Below, piece by piece: positions 32,633 to 40,760 of a stretch of 64,000 bases of DNA. The position numbers and the translations under genes were made by a program. Each line of letters opens with the position of its first letter. Position 1 is the first letter of the stretch. Source of the stretch: Streptomyces sp. SN-593. Lineage in GTDB: Bacteria; Actinomycetota; Actinomycetes; Streptomycetales; Streptomycetaceae. The notes beneath the pieces are model-generated. The model worked only from the letters and a program-made list of their open reading frames with translations, did no database searches and had not been told where the DNA came from. The stretch is taken from the NCBI RefSeq assembly GCF_016756395.1, contig NZ_AP018365.1, positions 5,397,001-5,461,000 on the forward strand. Reading direction: 5' to 3'.

Positions 32633-34186
32633 ATGGATATGCAGAACGTGGTGGTGGGCGCGCACGGCGCATCGGCCGAGGACGTCACGGCCGTGGCCCG
32701 CGGGAACGCCCGCGTCGAGATCGGCCCGGAGGCGCTGGCGGGCGTCGCGCGGGCACGGGACGTGATCGACGCGCTCGCCGCGCGGCCGGAACCGGTCTAC
32801 GGCGTCTCGACGGGCTTCGGCGCGCTGGCGGTGCGCCACATCAGCCCCGAACTGCGCGCCCAGCTCCAGCGCAGCCTCGTACGGTCGCACGCGGCGGGGA
32901 TGGGGCCGCGGGTGGAGCGCGAGGTGGTGCGCGCCCTGATGTTCCTGCGGCTGAAGACGCTGGCGTCGGGCCGGACCGGGGTGCGCCCGGTGGTCGTGGA
33001 GACCATGGCCGCGGTGCTGAACGCGGGCATCACCCCGGTCGTGCACGAGTACGGCTCGCTCGGCTGCTCCGGCGACCTCGCGCCGCTCGCGCACTGCGCG
33101 CAGGTGCTGATGGGGGAGGGCGAGGCGGAGGGCCCGGACGGCACGGTGCGGCCGGCGGCGGACCTGCTCGCCGAGCACGGCATCGAGCCGGTCGAGCTGC
33201 GGGAGAAGGAGGGCCTGGCCCTCATCAACGGCACCGACGGCATGCTCGGCATGCTGGTGATGGCCTGCGCGGACCTGGCGGGGCTGTTCACCGCGGCCGA
33301 CGTCACCGCCGCGCTCACCCTGGAGGCGCTGCTCGGCACCGACCGGGTGCTGGCGCCGGAGCTGCACGCGATCCGCCCGCACCCCGGGCAGGCGGCCAGC
33401 GCGGACAACATGCGCCGGGTGCTGGCCGGGTCCGGCCTGACCGGCCACCACCAGGACGACGCGCCGCGGGTGCAGGACGCGTACTCGGTGCGGTGCGCGC
33501 CGCAGGTCGCCGGTGCCGGGCGGGACACCCTCGCGCACGCCCGGCTGGTCGCCGACCGCGAGCTGGCCGCGGCGGTCGACAACCCGGTGGTGACCGACGC
33601 CGGCACCGTCGAGTCGAACGGCAACTTCCACGGCGCCCCGGTCGGCTACGTGCTGGACTTCCTCGCGATCGCCGCGGCCGACCTCGCCTCGATCGCGGAG
33701 CGGCGTACGGACCGGCTGCTCGACAAGAACCGGTCGCACGGCCTGCCGCCCTTCCTCGCGGACGACCCCGGCGTGGACTCCGGGTTGATGATCGCGCAGT
33801 ACACGCAGGCGGCGCTGGTCAGCGAGATGAAGCGGCTCGCGGTGCCGGCGTCGGTCGACTCCATCCCCTCCTCGGCGATGCAGGAGGACCACGTGTCGAT
33901 GGGGTGGTCCGCGGCGCGCAAGCTGCGGACCGCGGTGGACGCGCTGGCGCGCGTCGTCGCCGTCGAGATGTTCGCCGCGGCGCGGGCGCTTCAGATCCGC
34001 ACCACCGGGACGCAGTTGCGCGCGGCGCCCGCGACCGCCGCCGTGCTCACGGCGCTGCGCGCCGCGGGGGTGCCCGGCCCCGGGCGGGACCGCTTCCTCG
34101 CGCCCGACCTGGAGGCCGCGCACGCCTTCGTCCGCGACGGCTCCCTGGTGCGCGCGGCCGAGTCCGTCACCGGCCCCCTGGCCTGA
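32633..34186 (+). CDS. hutH: histidine ammonia-lyase
   Basis: 517 residues; deaminates histidine to urocanate. YGVSTGFGALA near 56, the MIO-forming region GSLGCSGDLAPLAH near 140, LINGTDGMLG near 198, QDAYSVRCAPQVAG near 280, VESNGNFHGAPV near 325, and SSAMQEDHVSMGW near 412. The MIO triad reads Cys-Ser-Gly instead of the usual Ala-Ser-Gly, which I also recall in S. coelicolor HutH. ATG 32633 (MDMQN) is preferred; GTG 32627 and ATG 32639 are in frame. No other hut gene is nearby, as is common in Streptomyces. Confidence 0.93.
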   Translation: MDMQNVVVGAHGASAEDVTAVARGNARVEIGPEALAGVARARDVIDALAARPEPVYGVSTGFGALAVRHISPELRAQLQRSLVRSHAAGMGPRVEREVVRALMFLRLKTLASGRTGVRPVVVETMAAVLNAGITPVVHEYGSLGCSGDLAPLAHCAQVLMGEGEAEGPDGTVRPAADLLAEHGIEPVELREKEGLALINGTDGMLGMLVMACADLAGLFTAADVTAALTLEALLGTDRVLAPELHAIRPHPGQAASADNMRRVLAGSGLTGHHQDDAPRVQDAYSVRCAPQVAGAGRDTLAHARLVADRELAAAVDNPVVTDAGTVESNGNFHGAPVGYVLDFLAIAAADLASIAERRTDRLLDKNRSHGLPPFLADDPGVDSGLMIAQYTQAALVSEMKRLAVPASVDSIPSSAMQEDHVSMGWSAARKLRTAVDALARVVAVEMFAAARALQIRTTGTQLRAAPATAAVLTALRAAGVPGPGRDRFLAPDLEAAHAFVRDGSLVRAAESVTGPLA

Positions 34187-34221
34187 GGCACCGGGCGCCG
34201 CGGAGATCCGGGCGGAAAGCC

Positions 34222-34557
34222 CTAGTCCTCCGGGGCGGCTTCCTCCGCCTCCGCGGCCGCCTCCAGGGCGTGCCGGGAGCGGCGGGTGGCGTTGACGACG
34301 AGTCCGGCGCCGGCCAGGAGGAAGACGGCGCCGCCTATGACGTACGGCTTCGTGTCGATCATCCCGGTCTCGGCGAGCTGCCCGGCGGGCGCCGCCTGGC
34401 CGGTGGCCGCCGGTGCGGCGGAGGCGGTGCTCGCGGGGGCGGTGGCCGCCACGGGAGCCGTGTCCGCCGGGGTGTCCGCGTGCGCGGAGGGGACGAAGTA
34501 GAGCGCGGCCAGTACGGCGGCGGCGACCGCGGCGACGTACGGGCGGGGCATGGCCAT
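34222..34557 (-). CDS. LAxTG-type sortase-anchored surface protein
   Basis: 111 residues. Signal peptide to about residue 27 (cleavage after SAHA), a low-complexity Ala/Thr/Pro stretch, then LAETG near 62, a hydrophobic helix (VIGGAVFLLAGAGLVV) and a basic tail RRSRHALEAAAEAEEAA. LAxTG is the motif cut by class E sortases of Streptomyces, so the protein should be linked to peptidoglycan. The exposed part is only about 35 residues, so it may be a spacer or partner rather than an enzyme. ATG 34557 with GGGGGAA upstream. Converges on hutH. Confidence 0.8.
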   Translation of the reverse strand: MAMPRPYVAAVAAAVLAALYFVPSAHADTPADTAPVAATAPASTASAAPAATGQAAPAGQLAETGMIDTKPYVIGGAVFLLAGAGLVVNATRRSRHALEAAAEAEEAAPED

Positions 34558-34846
34558 CTGTTCCCCCAGCGGATGCGGCGAGTCGACCGTAGGGGCCGAT
34601 GGTAGTGACTGGCGGCGGCCGGTGGGAAGCGGCGGGCCGGCCCGGCGGGCGGCCCGCGGTGTGCGCGGTGCGTGCCGGAGCCGCCACGGAAAGCCGCGTG
34701 ACGGTCATCACGGAGACCACGTGTCAAAGCCCACAATTTCCAGCGGAAAGGACATACCCGGCGCGTCGGCTGTTTCCATGGGTGGTGGAAGAAGCCCCGC
34801 GCCGATCGCTTCGGCCTGCGGGCGACCCCGACCATGGGAGAGACGC

Positions 34847-36247
34847 GTGACGCCGCCCGACACCGGAAAAGCCCCCACCTCCGACCAGGACGGTCCCGCC
34901 GAGCACGGAGCCGCCGAAGCCGCCCGCCGGAAGCGGAAGGTCTTCCGTCGGAGCACCCTCGCCGCGCTCGCGGTGGTGGCCGGGGGCGCGGTGGCGCTGA
35001 CCGCCTGCGGCGGGCACGACAGCACGGCCGACAGCCGGAACGCGGCCGCGACGGCCTCCCCGACCTCCGGCGCCGCGACCGGCACCACCGCCGCCGGCGC
35101 CAGCCCGTCCAAGCAGGCCAGCGCCGACGAGGCCGCCGCCAAGCAGACCTCGGCCGCGAAGATCACCATCACCCCGAAGTCCGGCACCACGGGTGCCGCG
35201 GTGAGCGGCGCGGTGAAGGTGAAGGCGACCGGCGGCAAGCTGACGAAGGTGACGATGGAGGGCGTCGCGTCCGGCCACACCGTGTCCGGCACGCTCTCCT
35301 CCGACGGCACCACCTGGACCCCGAAGGGGACCCTCGCGCACGGCATCGAGTTCCGGATATCCGCCACCGCCACCGACACGCAGGGGCGCACCACCAGCGC
35401 GCAGTCCACGTTCGGCACCAAGGCGGCCACCGGCAGCTTCGTCGGGTACTTCACCCCGGAGGACGGCTCCACGGTGGGCGTGGGCATGCCGGTCTCGATC
35501 AACTTCAGCAAGGCCATCTCCTCCGGCGACCGGGCCGCGGTCCAGCGCGGGATCACCGTGCAGTCCAGCAGCGGGCAGCAGGTCGTCGGCCACTGGTTCA
35601 GCTCCACCCGGCTCGACCTGCGGCCGGAGAGCTACTGGAAGGCCGGCTCGCACGTCTCGCTCACCCTGGACCTGGCCGGGGTCGAGGGCGCGCCGGGCGT
35701 CTACGGGACCCAGCACAAGACGGTGGGCTTCGACGTGGGCCGCTCGCAGGTCTCCACGGTGGACGCCGCCACGCACATGATGACCGTGGTCCGCGACGGC
35801 AAGGTGATCCGGACGCTGCCGATCTCCGCCGGCGGCGACGGGCACACCACCTACGACGGCCAGATGGTCATCGAGGAGAAGGACGAGACCACCCGGATGA
35901 ACGGGGCGACGGTCGGCTTCACCGATGACGACGGCAAGGGCGAGTACGACATCCCGGACGTGCCGCACGCCATGCGGCTGAGCGACTCCGGGACGTTCAT
36001 CCACGGCAACTACTGGGCCGACAAGTCCGTCTTCGGCACCGCCAACACCAGCCACGGCTGCATCGGCCTGAGCGACGTCAAGGGCGGCAAGGACGACACC
36101 ACGGACGCGGCGTGGTTCTACAACAACTCGCTGCTCGGCGACGTCGTCGTGGTGAAGAACTCGCCGGACAAGACGATCCAGCCCTCCAACGGGCTCAACG
36201 GCTGGAACATGTCGTGGAGCCAGTGGGTGGCCGGCTCGGCGCTCTGA
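34847..36247 (+). CDS. L,D-transpeptidase lipoprotein with Ig-like domains
   Basis: 466 residues. A basic N-terminus (RRKRKVFRRSTL) leads to a lipobox ending ALTAC with Cys near 53, so it is a membrane-anchored lipoprotein. A Ser/Ala/Thr linker to about 105 is followed by two Ig-like domains and the YkuD catalytic domain from about 305. Active site: HGNYW near 385 and SHGCIGLSD near 405 with the catalytic Cys; the residue after SHGCI is Gly where many YkuD enzymes have Arg. It makes 3-3 peptidoglycan cross-links. GTG 34847 with GGGAGA upstream. Confidence 0.9.
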   Translation: MTPPDTGKAPTSDQDGPAEHGAAEAARRKRKVFRRSTLAALAVVAGGAVALTACGGHDSTADSRNAAATASPTSGAATGTTAAGASPSKQASADEAAAKQTSAAKITITPKSGTTGAAVSGAVKVKATGGKLTKVTMEGVASGHTVSGTLSSDGTTWTPKGTLAHGIEFRISATATDTQGRTTSAQSTFGTKAATGSFVGYFTPEDGSTVGVGMPVSINFSKAISSGDRAAVQRGITVQSSSGQQVVGHWFSSTRLDLRPESYWKAGSHVSLTLDLAGVEGAPGVYGTQHKTVGFDVGRSQVSTVDAATHMMTVVRDGKVIRTLPISAGGDGHTTYDGQMVIEEKDETTRMNGATVGFTDDDGKGEYDIPDVPHAMRLSDSGTFIHGNYWADKSVFGTANTSHGCIGLSDVKGGKDDTTDAAWFYNNSLLGDVVVVKNSPDKTIQPSNGLNGWNMSWSQWVAGSAL

Positions 36248-36282
36248 GCCGTCCCGGTGGCCTGAGCCAGCAGTCCCGCGCC

Positions 36283-36325
36283 CTGAGCGGCGCGCCCCGC
36301 CGACCCGGCGGGGCGCGCCGCTCAG
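36283..36325. terminator. 20-bp-stem bidirectional terminator
   Basis: CTGAGCGGCGCGCCCCGCCG (36283-36302) pairs perfectly with 36306-36325 around a 3-base loop. It lies between the convergent L,D-transpeptidase (36247) and ROK (36402) genes. A 17-bp tandem duplication of GTCGCGGGCGGGACCGG follows at about 36329-36362. Confidence 0.85.
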
Positions 36326-36401
36326 GCGTCGCGGGCGGGACCGGCGTCGCGGGCGGGACCGGTGGACAGGGGCGGCCCCGGCGTTCCGCGCGGACCCCGC
36401 G

Positions 36402-37613
36402 TCACGCGGTGCGGTCGCGCTCCGCGGCGGCGTGGATCCAGGCGGCCGGGTCGTCCAGCACGGCCCGGACCGCGCTGTAGGCGGCGCCGCGCAGCACACC
36501 GTCGCGGCCCAGCCGCGAGGTGACCACGTCCTGCGGGCGCCACCGCCGGTCGGTGACACGGTCGGCCAGCTCGCGGCGTGCGCCGGGCAGCAGCCAGGGC
36601 GCGAGGTCCGCGAGCGGCCCGCCGACGACCACGGCCTGCGGGTCGAGCAGGTTGACCGCGCCGCTGAGCGCGATGCCCAGCGCCTCGCCCGCCTGCTCCA
36701 GGGCGCGGACGGCCGCGGCGGAGCCGGCGGCCGCGGCGGAGCGCAGCTCGGCCGCGGTGGCGACGCCGGCCGCGCGCAGCAGGGCCCGCTCGCCGGCGAA
36801 GGTCTCCAGGCAGCCGCGGGCGCCGCAGGAGCACGGCGGGCCGTCGGGGCGGACCGGCACGTGGCCCAGCTCGCCCGCGAAGCCGCGGGCGCCGCGGAAG
36901 AGCCGGCCCTCCACGACGAGGGCGGCGCCGATGCCGATCTCGGCGGAGACGTGCACGAAGTCGGCGAGGCGGTCGTGTCCGCCGAGCCACAGCTCGGCGA
37001 GCGCGCCGAGGTTCGCCTCGTTGTCCACGACGGTGGGCAACGGGCCCGGCGCCGCGACGGGGACGTCCTCCCAGCCGAGGTTGGGGGCGCGCAGCACGGT
37101 GCCGCGGTCCCGGCCGACCAGGCCGGGGACGGCGACGGTGACGCCCACCGGGCGCAGGTCCGTCGCGGCGGCGTCCCGCGTCACCCGCGCGATCAGGTCG
37201 GCGAGTTCGGCGAGGACCGCCGGGGCGGGGCGGCCGCGGTTCGCGGCGGGCGACGCGGTCCGGCAGCGGACCTCGCCGCGCAGGTCCACCACGCAGGCGG
37301 CGAGGTGGTCGACGCCGATCTCCGCGCCGATGCCCGCGGGACCGGTGGCCGGCAGCGCGAGGACGGTGCCGGGGCGGCCGACGGTGCCGGGGCGGTGGGC
37401 CCCGCGCTCTTCGAGGAGCCCCGCCGCGAGCAACTCGTCCACGAGCGTGGAGACGGTGGCGCGGGTGAGGCCGACCGTGGCGGCGACGGCGGCGCGGGTG
37501 AGGTCCTCCTCCGCGGCCAGGGCCCGCATGACCAGGGCGAGGTTGCGGTGGCGTAGTTCCGATTGGGCGCCGGTGCGTTTGATCGGGATCTCCTTCCTCG
37601 CCGTGCCGTCCAC
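36402..37613 (-). CDS. xylR: ROK-family repressor, probable XylR
   Basis: 403 residues. N-terminal winged helix (DLTRAAVAATVGLTRATVSTLVDELLAAGLL) near 38-70, then the ROK sugar-kinase-like domain: AEIGVDHLAACVVDLRG near 97, VTVAVPGLVG near 155, VDNEANLGALAE near 197, and the zinc motif CSCGARGCLET near 265. It follows xylB on the same strand by 124 bp, the arrangement of a xylose-responsive repressor. GTG 37613 is assumed; an AAGGAG lies inside the gene shortly after but has no usual start codon behind it. Confidence 0.85.
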   Translation of the reverse strand: MDGTARKEIPIKRTGAQSELRHRNLALVMRALAAEEDLTRAAVAATVGLTRATVSTLVDELLAAGLLEERGAHRPGTVGRPGTVLALPATGPAGIGAEIGVDHLAACVVDLRGEVRCRTASPAANRGRPAPAVLAELADLIARVTRDAAATDLRPVGVTVAVPGLVGRDRGTVLRAPNLGWEDVPVAAPGPLPTVVDNEANLGALAELWLGGHDRLADFVHVSAEIGIGAALVVEGRLFRGARGFAGELGHVPVRPDGPPCSCGARGCLETFAGERALLRAAGVATAAELRSAAAAGSAAAVRALEQAGEALGIALSGAVNLLDPQAVVVGGPLADLAPWLLPGARRELADRVTDRRWRPQDVVTSRLGRDGVLRGAAYSAVRAVLDDPAAWIHAAAERDRTA

Positions 37614-37737
37614 CCTATGTGCGGCTCCGCCCGGGGCTCCCGTCCGCCCACCCGCCTCCTTCCGGCCCCCCGGGCCCGCCCGCCGGGGTCCCCCGCCCGC
37701 CGGAGTCCCCGCGCCCCCGTACCCCCGCGCCCCGGGC

Positions 37738-39147
37738 TCAGCCCGCCAGCGGGAGGGCCGCGGCGAGGCGTTCGAGGGTCGCGTCGTCCCGGGGCACCGC
37801 CGGCAGCAGGTCGCCCCGGTCGGTGCCCCAGCGGGCGGCGACCTCCGCCGGCTCCTCCCGGGTGAGGAGGACGGCCGCTTGGACGGCCGCGCCGAGCGCG
37901 ACGAGTTCGGAGGCGGCGGGCACCTGCACCGCCCGCCCGGACAGCCGGCGGACCGTCTCCCGCCACGCGGGCCCGCGGGCGCCGCCGCCGATCAGCAGGA
38001 TCGGTTCGTCGGCGTCGCCCGCGCCGTCCACCGCGAGCACCAGGTCCAGCGCGGCGAGCAGCGCGTACACCGCGCCGTCGTAGGCGCCCTGGAGCACCTG
38101 CCCGGCGGTGGTGTCGTGGCGCACACCGGTCAGCAGGCCGGAGGCGTAGGGGAGGTTCGGGGTGCGCTCGCCGTCGAGGAAGGGCAGGAAGGCGACCGAG
38201 CCGCCCGGCTCGACCTGCTCGCGGTCCCGCCCGAGGAGCGCGGCGACCTTGTCCACGGCGAGCGTGCAGTTCAGCGTGCAGGCCAGCGGCAGCCAGCCGC
38301 CGTCCGCGGCGGCGAACCCGGCGACGGTGCCGGACGGGTCGGCCGGGCGCTGCCGGGCCACGGCGTAGACGGTGCCGGAGGTGCCGAGGCTGAGCACCGG
38401 CCGTCCCGGGGCGAGCCCGAGTCCGAGCGCGGCCGCGGCGTTGTCACCGGTGCCGGCGCCGACCAGCGCGCCGGGCCGCACGCCGGCGCCGTCCCGTACG
38501 GTGCCCGCCGCCGCCCCGGGCCCGAGCACCGCGGGCAGCAGCTTCGGGTCGAGTCCGACCTCGGCGAGCAGCGCGTCGTCGTACCCGCCGGTGCTGGACG
38601 CCCACCAGCCGGTGCCGGAGGCGTCGCCCCGGTCGGTGACCGCGGCGCCGCTGAGCCGTTCGGTGAGGAAGTCGTGCGGCAGCCGGATCGCGGCGGCGGC
38701 CGCGGCCGCGTCGGGCTCGTGGGCGCGCAGCCACTCCCACTTGGCGATGGTGAAGCTCGCCGCCGGCACCGAGCCGACCCGCTCGGCCCACCAGGCCGCG
38801 CCGTGCCGCTCCACCAGCGCCTGGGCCTGCGGGGCGGAGCGCACGTCGTTCCACAGCAGCGCGTCCCGCACCGGGCGGCCGCGGTCGTCGAGCACGACCA
38901 GGCCGTGCTGCTGGCCGCCGACCGCGATCGCGTCGGCACGCGCCGCGAGCCCGCCGAGCTGGCCCAGCGCGTCCTGGAGCGCCCTCCACCACACCTCGGG
39001 GTCGGTCTCGCGCCCGGCGCCGGTGCTCACGGTGTGCGCGGCCTGGCCGCGGCCGAGCACCTCGCCGCTGTCCACGTCCACCGCCAGCACCTTCGTGGAC
39101 TGCGTCGAGCTGTCCACGCCGAGCACGATCTGCCCTTGTCGCGCCAT
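37738..39147 (-). CDS. xylB: xylulokinase
   Basis: 469 residues, FGGY kinase family. LGVDSSTQSTKVLAVD at the N-terminus (phosphate 1), IAVGGQQHGLVVLD near 75, LLWNDVRS near 97, GAGTGDNAAAALGLG near 230, LSLGTSGTVYAV near 250, and IGGGARGPAWRET near 390. It phosphorylates D-xylulose to xylulose 5-phosphate. ATG 39147 with AAAGGA upstream. Divergent from xylA across 91 bp that includes a strongly AT-rich stretch (39196-39213), a likely place for promoters and the XylR operator. Confidence 0.92.
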   Translation of the reverse strand: MARQGQIVLGVDSSTQSTKVLAVDVDSGEVLGRGQAAHTVSTGAGRETDPEVWWRALQDALGQLGGLAARADAIAVGGQQHGLVVLDDRGRPVRDALLWNDVRSAPQAQALVERHGAAWWAERVGSVPAASFTIAKWEWLRAHEPDAAAAAAAIRLPHDFLTERLSGAAVTDRGDASGTGWWASSTGGYDDALLAEVGLDPKLLPAVLGPGAAAGTVRDGAGVRPGALVGAGTGDNAAAALGLGLAPGRPVLSLGTSGTVYAVARQRPADPSGTVAGFAAADGGWLPLACTLNCTLAVDKVAALLGRDREQVEPGGSVAFLPFLDGERTPNLPYASGLLTGVRHDTTAGQVLQGAYDGAVYALLAALDLVLAVDGAGDADEPILLIGGGARGPAWRETVRRLSGRAVQVPAASELVALGAAVQAAVLLTREEPAEVAARWGTDRGDLLPAVPRDDATLERLAAALPLAG

Positions 39148-39238
39148 GTGATCCGGGTCCTTTCCCACGGTCCCACTTCCCAACACCGGGCTCGCATACT
39201 AATTTGTTCAACAGTCTGACGAATAGGAGCCGGCCGCC

Positions 39239-40420
39239 ATGACCTCCGCCACGAACCTCACCCCCACCCCCGCCGACAAGTTCACCTTCGGGCTGTGGAC
39301 GGTCGGCTGGCAAGGACGCGACCCGTTCGGCGACGCCACCCGTGCGCCGCTCGACCCGGTCGAGTCGGTGCACCGCCTCGCCGAACTCGGCGCGTACGGC
39401 GTGACCTTCCACGACGACGACCTCATCCCCTTCGGCTCCTCCGACGCCGAGCGGGACGGCCGCGTCAAGCGCTTCCGGCAGGCGCTGGAGGCCACCGGCA
39501 TGAAGGTGCCGATGGCCACCACCAACCTCTTCACCCACCCGGTGTTCAAGGACGGCGGCTTCACCTCCAACCTCCGCGAGGTGCGCCGCTTCGCGCTGCG
39601 CAAGGTGATCCGCAACATCGACCTCGCCGTGGAGCTGGGCGCCGAGACCTACGTCGCGTGGGGCGGCCGCGAGGGCGCGGAGTCCGGCGGCGCCAAGGAC
39701 GTGCGGGTCGCCCTGGACCGGATGAAGGAGGCGTTCGACCTCCTCGGCCAGTACGTCACCGAGCAGGGCTACGACCTGCGGTTCGCGGTCGAGCCGAAGC
39801 CGAACGAGCCGCGCGGCGACATCCTGCTGCCCACCGTCGGCCACGCGCTGGCGTTCATCAACTCGCTGGAGCGCCCGGACATCGTGGGCGTCAACCCCGA
39901 GGTCGGCCACGAGCAGATGGCCGGGCTCAACTTCCCGCACGGCATCGCCCAGGCGCTGTGGCACGGCAAGCTCTTCCACCTCGACCTCAACGGGCAGACC
40001 GGCATCAAGTACGACCAGGACCTGCGGTTCGGCGCCGGCGACCTGCGCTCGGCCTTCTGGCTGGTGGACCTGCTGGAGCGCGGCGGCTACCAGGGCCCGC
40101 GGCACTTCGACTTCAAGCCGCCGCGCACCGAGGACATGAGCGGCGTGTGGGCGTCGGCGGCCGGCGGCATGCGCAACTACCTCATCCTGAAGGAGCGGGC
40201 GGCCGCCTTCCGCGCCGACCCGGCCGTCCAGGAGGCCCTGCGCACCTCCGGCCTCGACGAGCTGGGGCAGGGCACGCTCGGCGCCGGCGAGACGCTGGCC
40301 GACCTGCTCGCCGACCGCAGCGCGTACGAGGACTTCGACGCGGACGCGGTGGCCGAGCGCGGGATGGCCTTCGAGGCGCTGGACCAGCTTGCGATGGACC
40401 ACCTGCTCGGCGTGCGCTGA
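39239..40420 (+). CDS. xylA: xylose isomerase
   Basis: 393 residues, within the range of Streptomyces glucose/xylose isomerases (about 388). FTFGLWTVGWQGRDPFG at the N-terminus, VTFHDDDLIPFG with the catalytic His near 54, FAVEPKPNEPRGD near 182 (metal Glu), GHEQMAGLNFPHG near 220, HLDLNGQ near 245 and HFDFKPPRTED near 287. It converts D-xylose to D-xylulose for XylB. ATG 39239 with AGGAGC upstream. Confidence 0.95.
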   Translation: MTSATNLTPTPADKFTFGLWTVGWQGRDPFGDATRAPLDPVESVHRLAELGAYGVTFHDDDLIPFGSSDAERDGRVKRFRQALEATGMKVPMATTNLFTHPVFKDGGFTSNLREVRRFALRKVIRNIDLAVELGAETYVAWGGREGAESGGAKDVRVALDRMKEAFDLLGQYVTEQGYDLRFAVEPKPNEPRGDILLPTVGHALAFINSLERPDIVGVNPEVGHEQMAGLNFPHGIAQALWHGKLFHLDLNGQTGIKYDQDLRFGAGDLRSAFWLVDLLERGGYQGPRHFDFKPPRTEDMSGVWASAAGGMRNYLILKERAAAFRADPAVQEALRTSGLDELGQGTLGAGETLADLLADRSAYEDFDADAVAERGMAFEALDQLAMDHLLGVR

Positions 40421-40603
40421 GGCCGTCCCCCCGCGCCCCGGCACGCACCGCCGCACCCCGCCACGCCTCCGGTCCGGGCGACGGACGATCGTCCCGGACG
40501 GACCTGGGTACCGGCTGTGAACCGGCCGTGCGCGGGCTGTCCAAGGAAGAAATAACCTTCCTCCCAGCCCGCTCTCATTCTGGCGTGCTCATTCTCAACA
40601 CTC

Positions 40604-40647
40604 CTTCACATTCGCCTCACCGCGCCCTCACCACCGATTCCTACCGT
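40604..40647 (+). promoter_or_regulatory. candidate PhoP box (11-nt direct repeats)
   Basis: Three consecutive 11-mers, CTTCACATTCG, CCTCACCGCGC and CCTCACCACCG (40604-40636), keep TCAC in the same phase; a weaker fourth (ATTCCTACCGT) follows. This is the layout of Streptomyces PhoP boxes, which are 11-nt direct repeats around a TTCACC-like core. The site is 114 bp before the ABC permease start. The rest of the 340-bp gap after xylA is AT-richer than average and otherwise holds only a short AGGAAG/CTTCCT hairpin near 40545. Confidence 0.4.
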
Positions 40648-40760
40648 TGCGCGGCAGTGGGAGTGGGGGCGGACGCTTCGCCCTCCTCGCGTCCGTCCCG
40701 CTCTCCCGCACCCCTTCCCGGTGCGCTCCACTGCCTATCCCTGCCAACACGAGGAATCGG

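Noticed and set aside
32618..34720. 700-residue minus-strand open frame opposite hutH
   Set aside because: Antisense of hutH, whose plus-strand frame has all histidase motifs. Long antisense frames are expected at this GC content.
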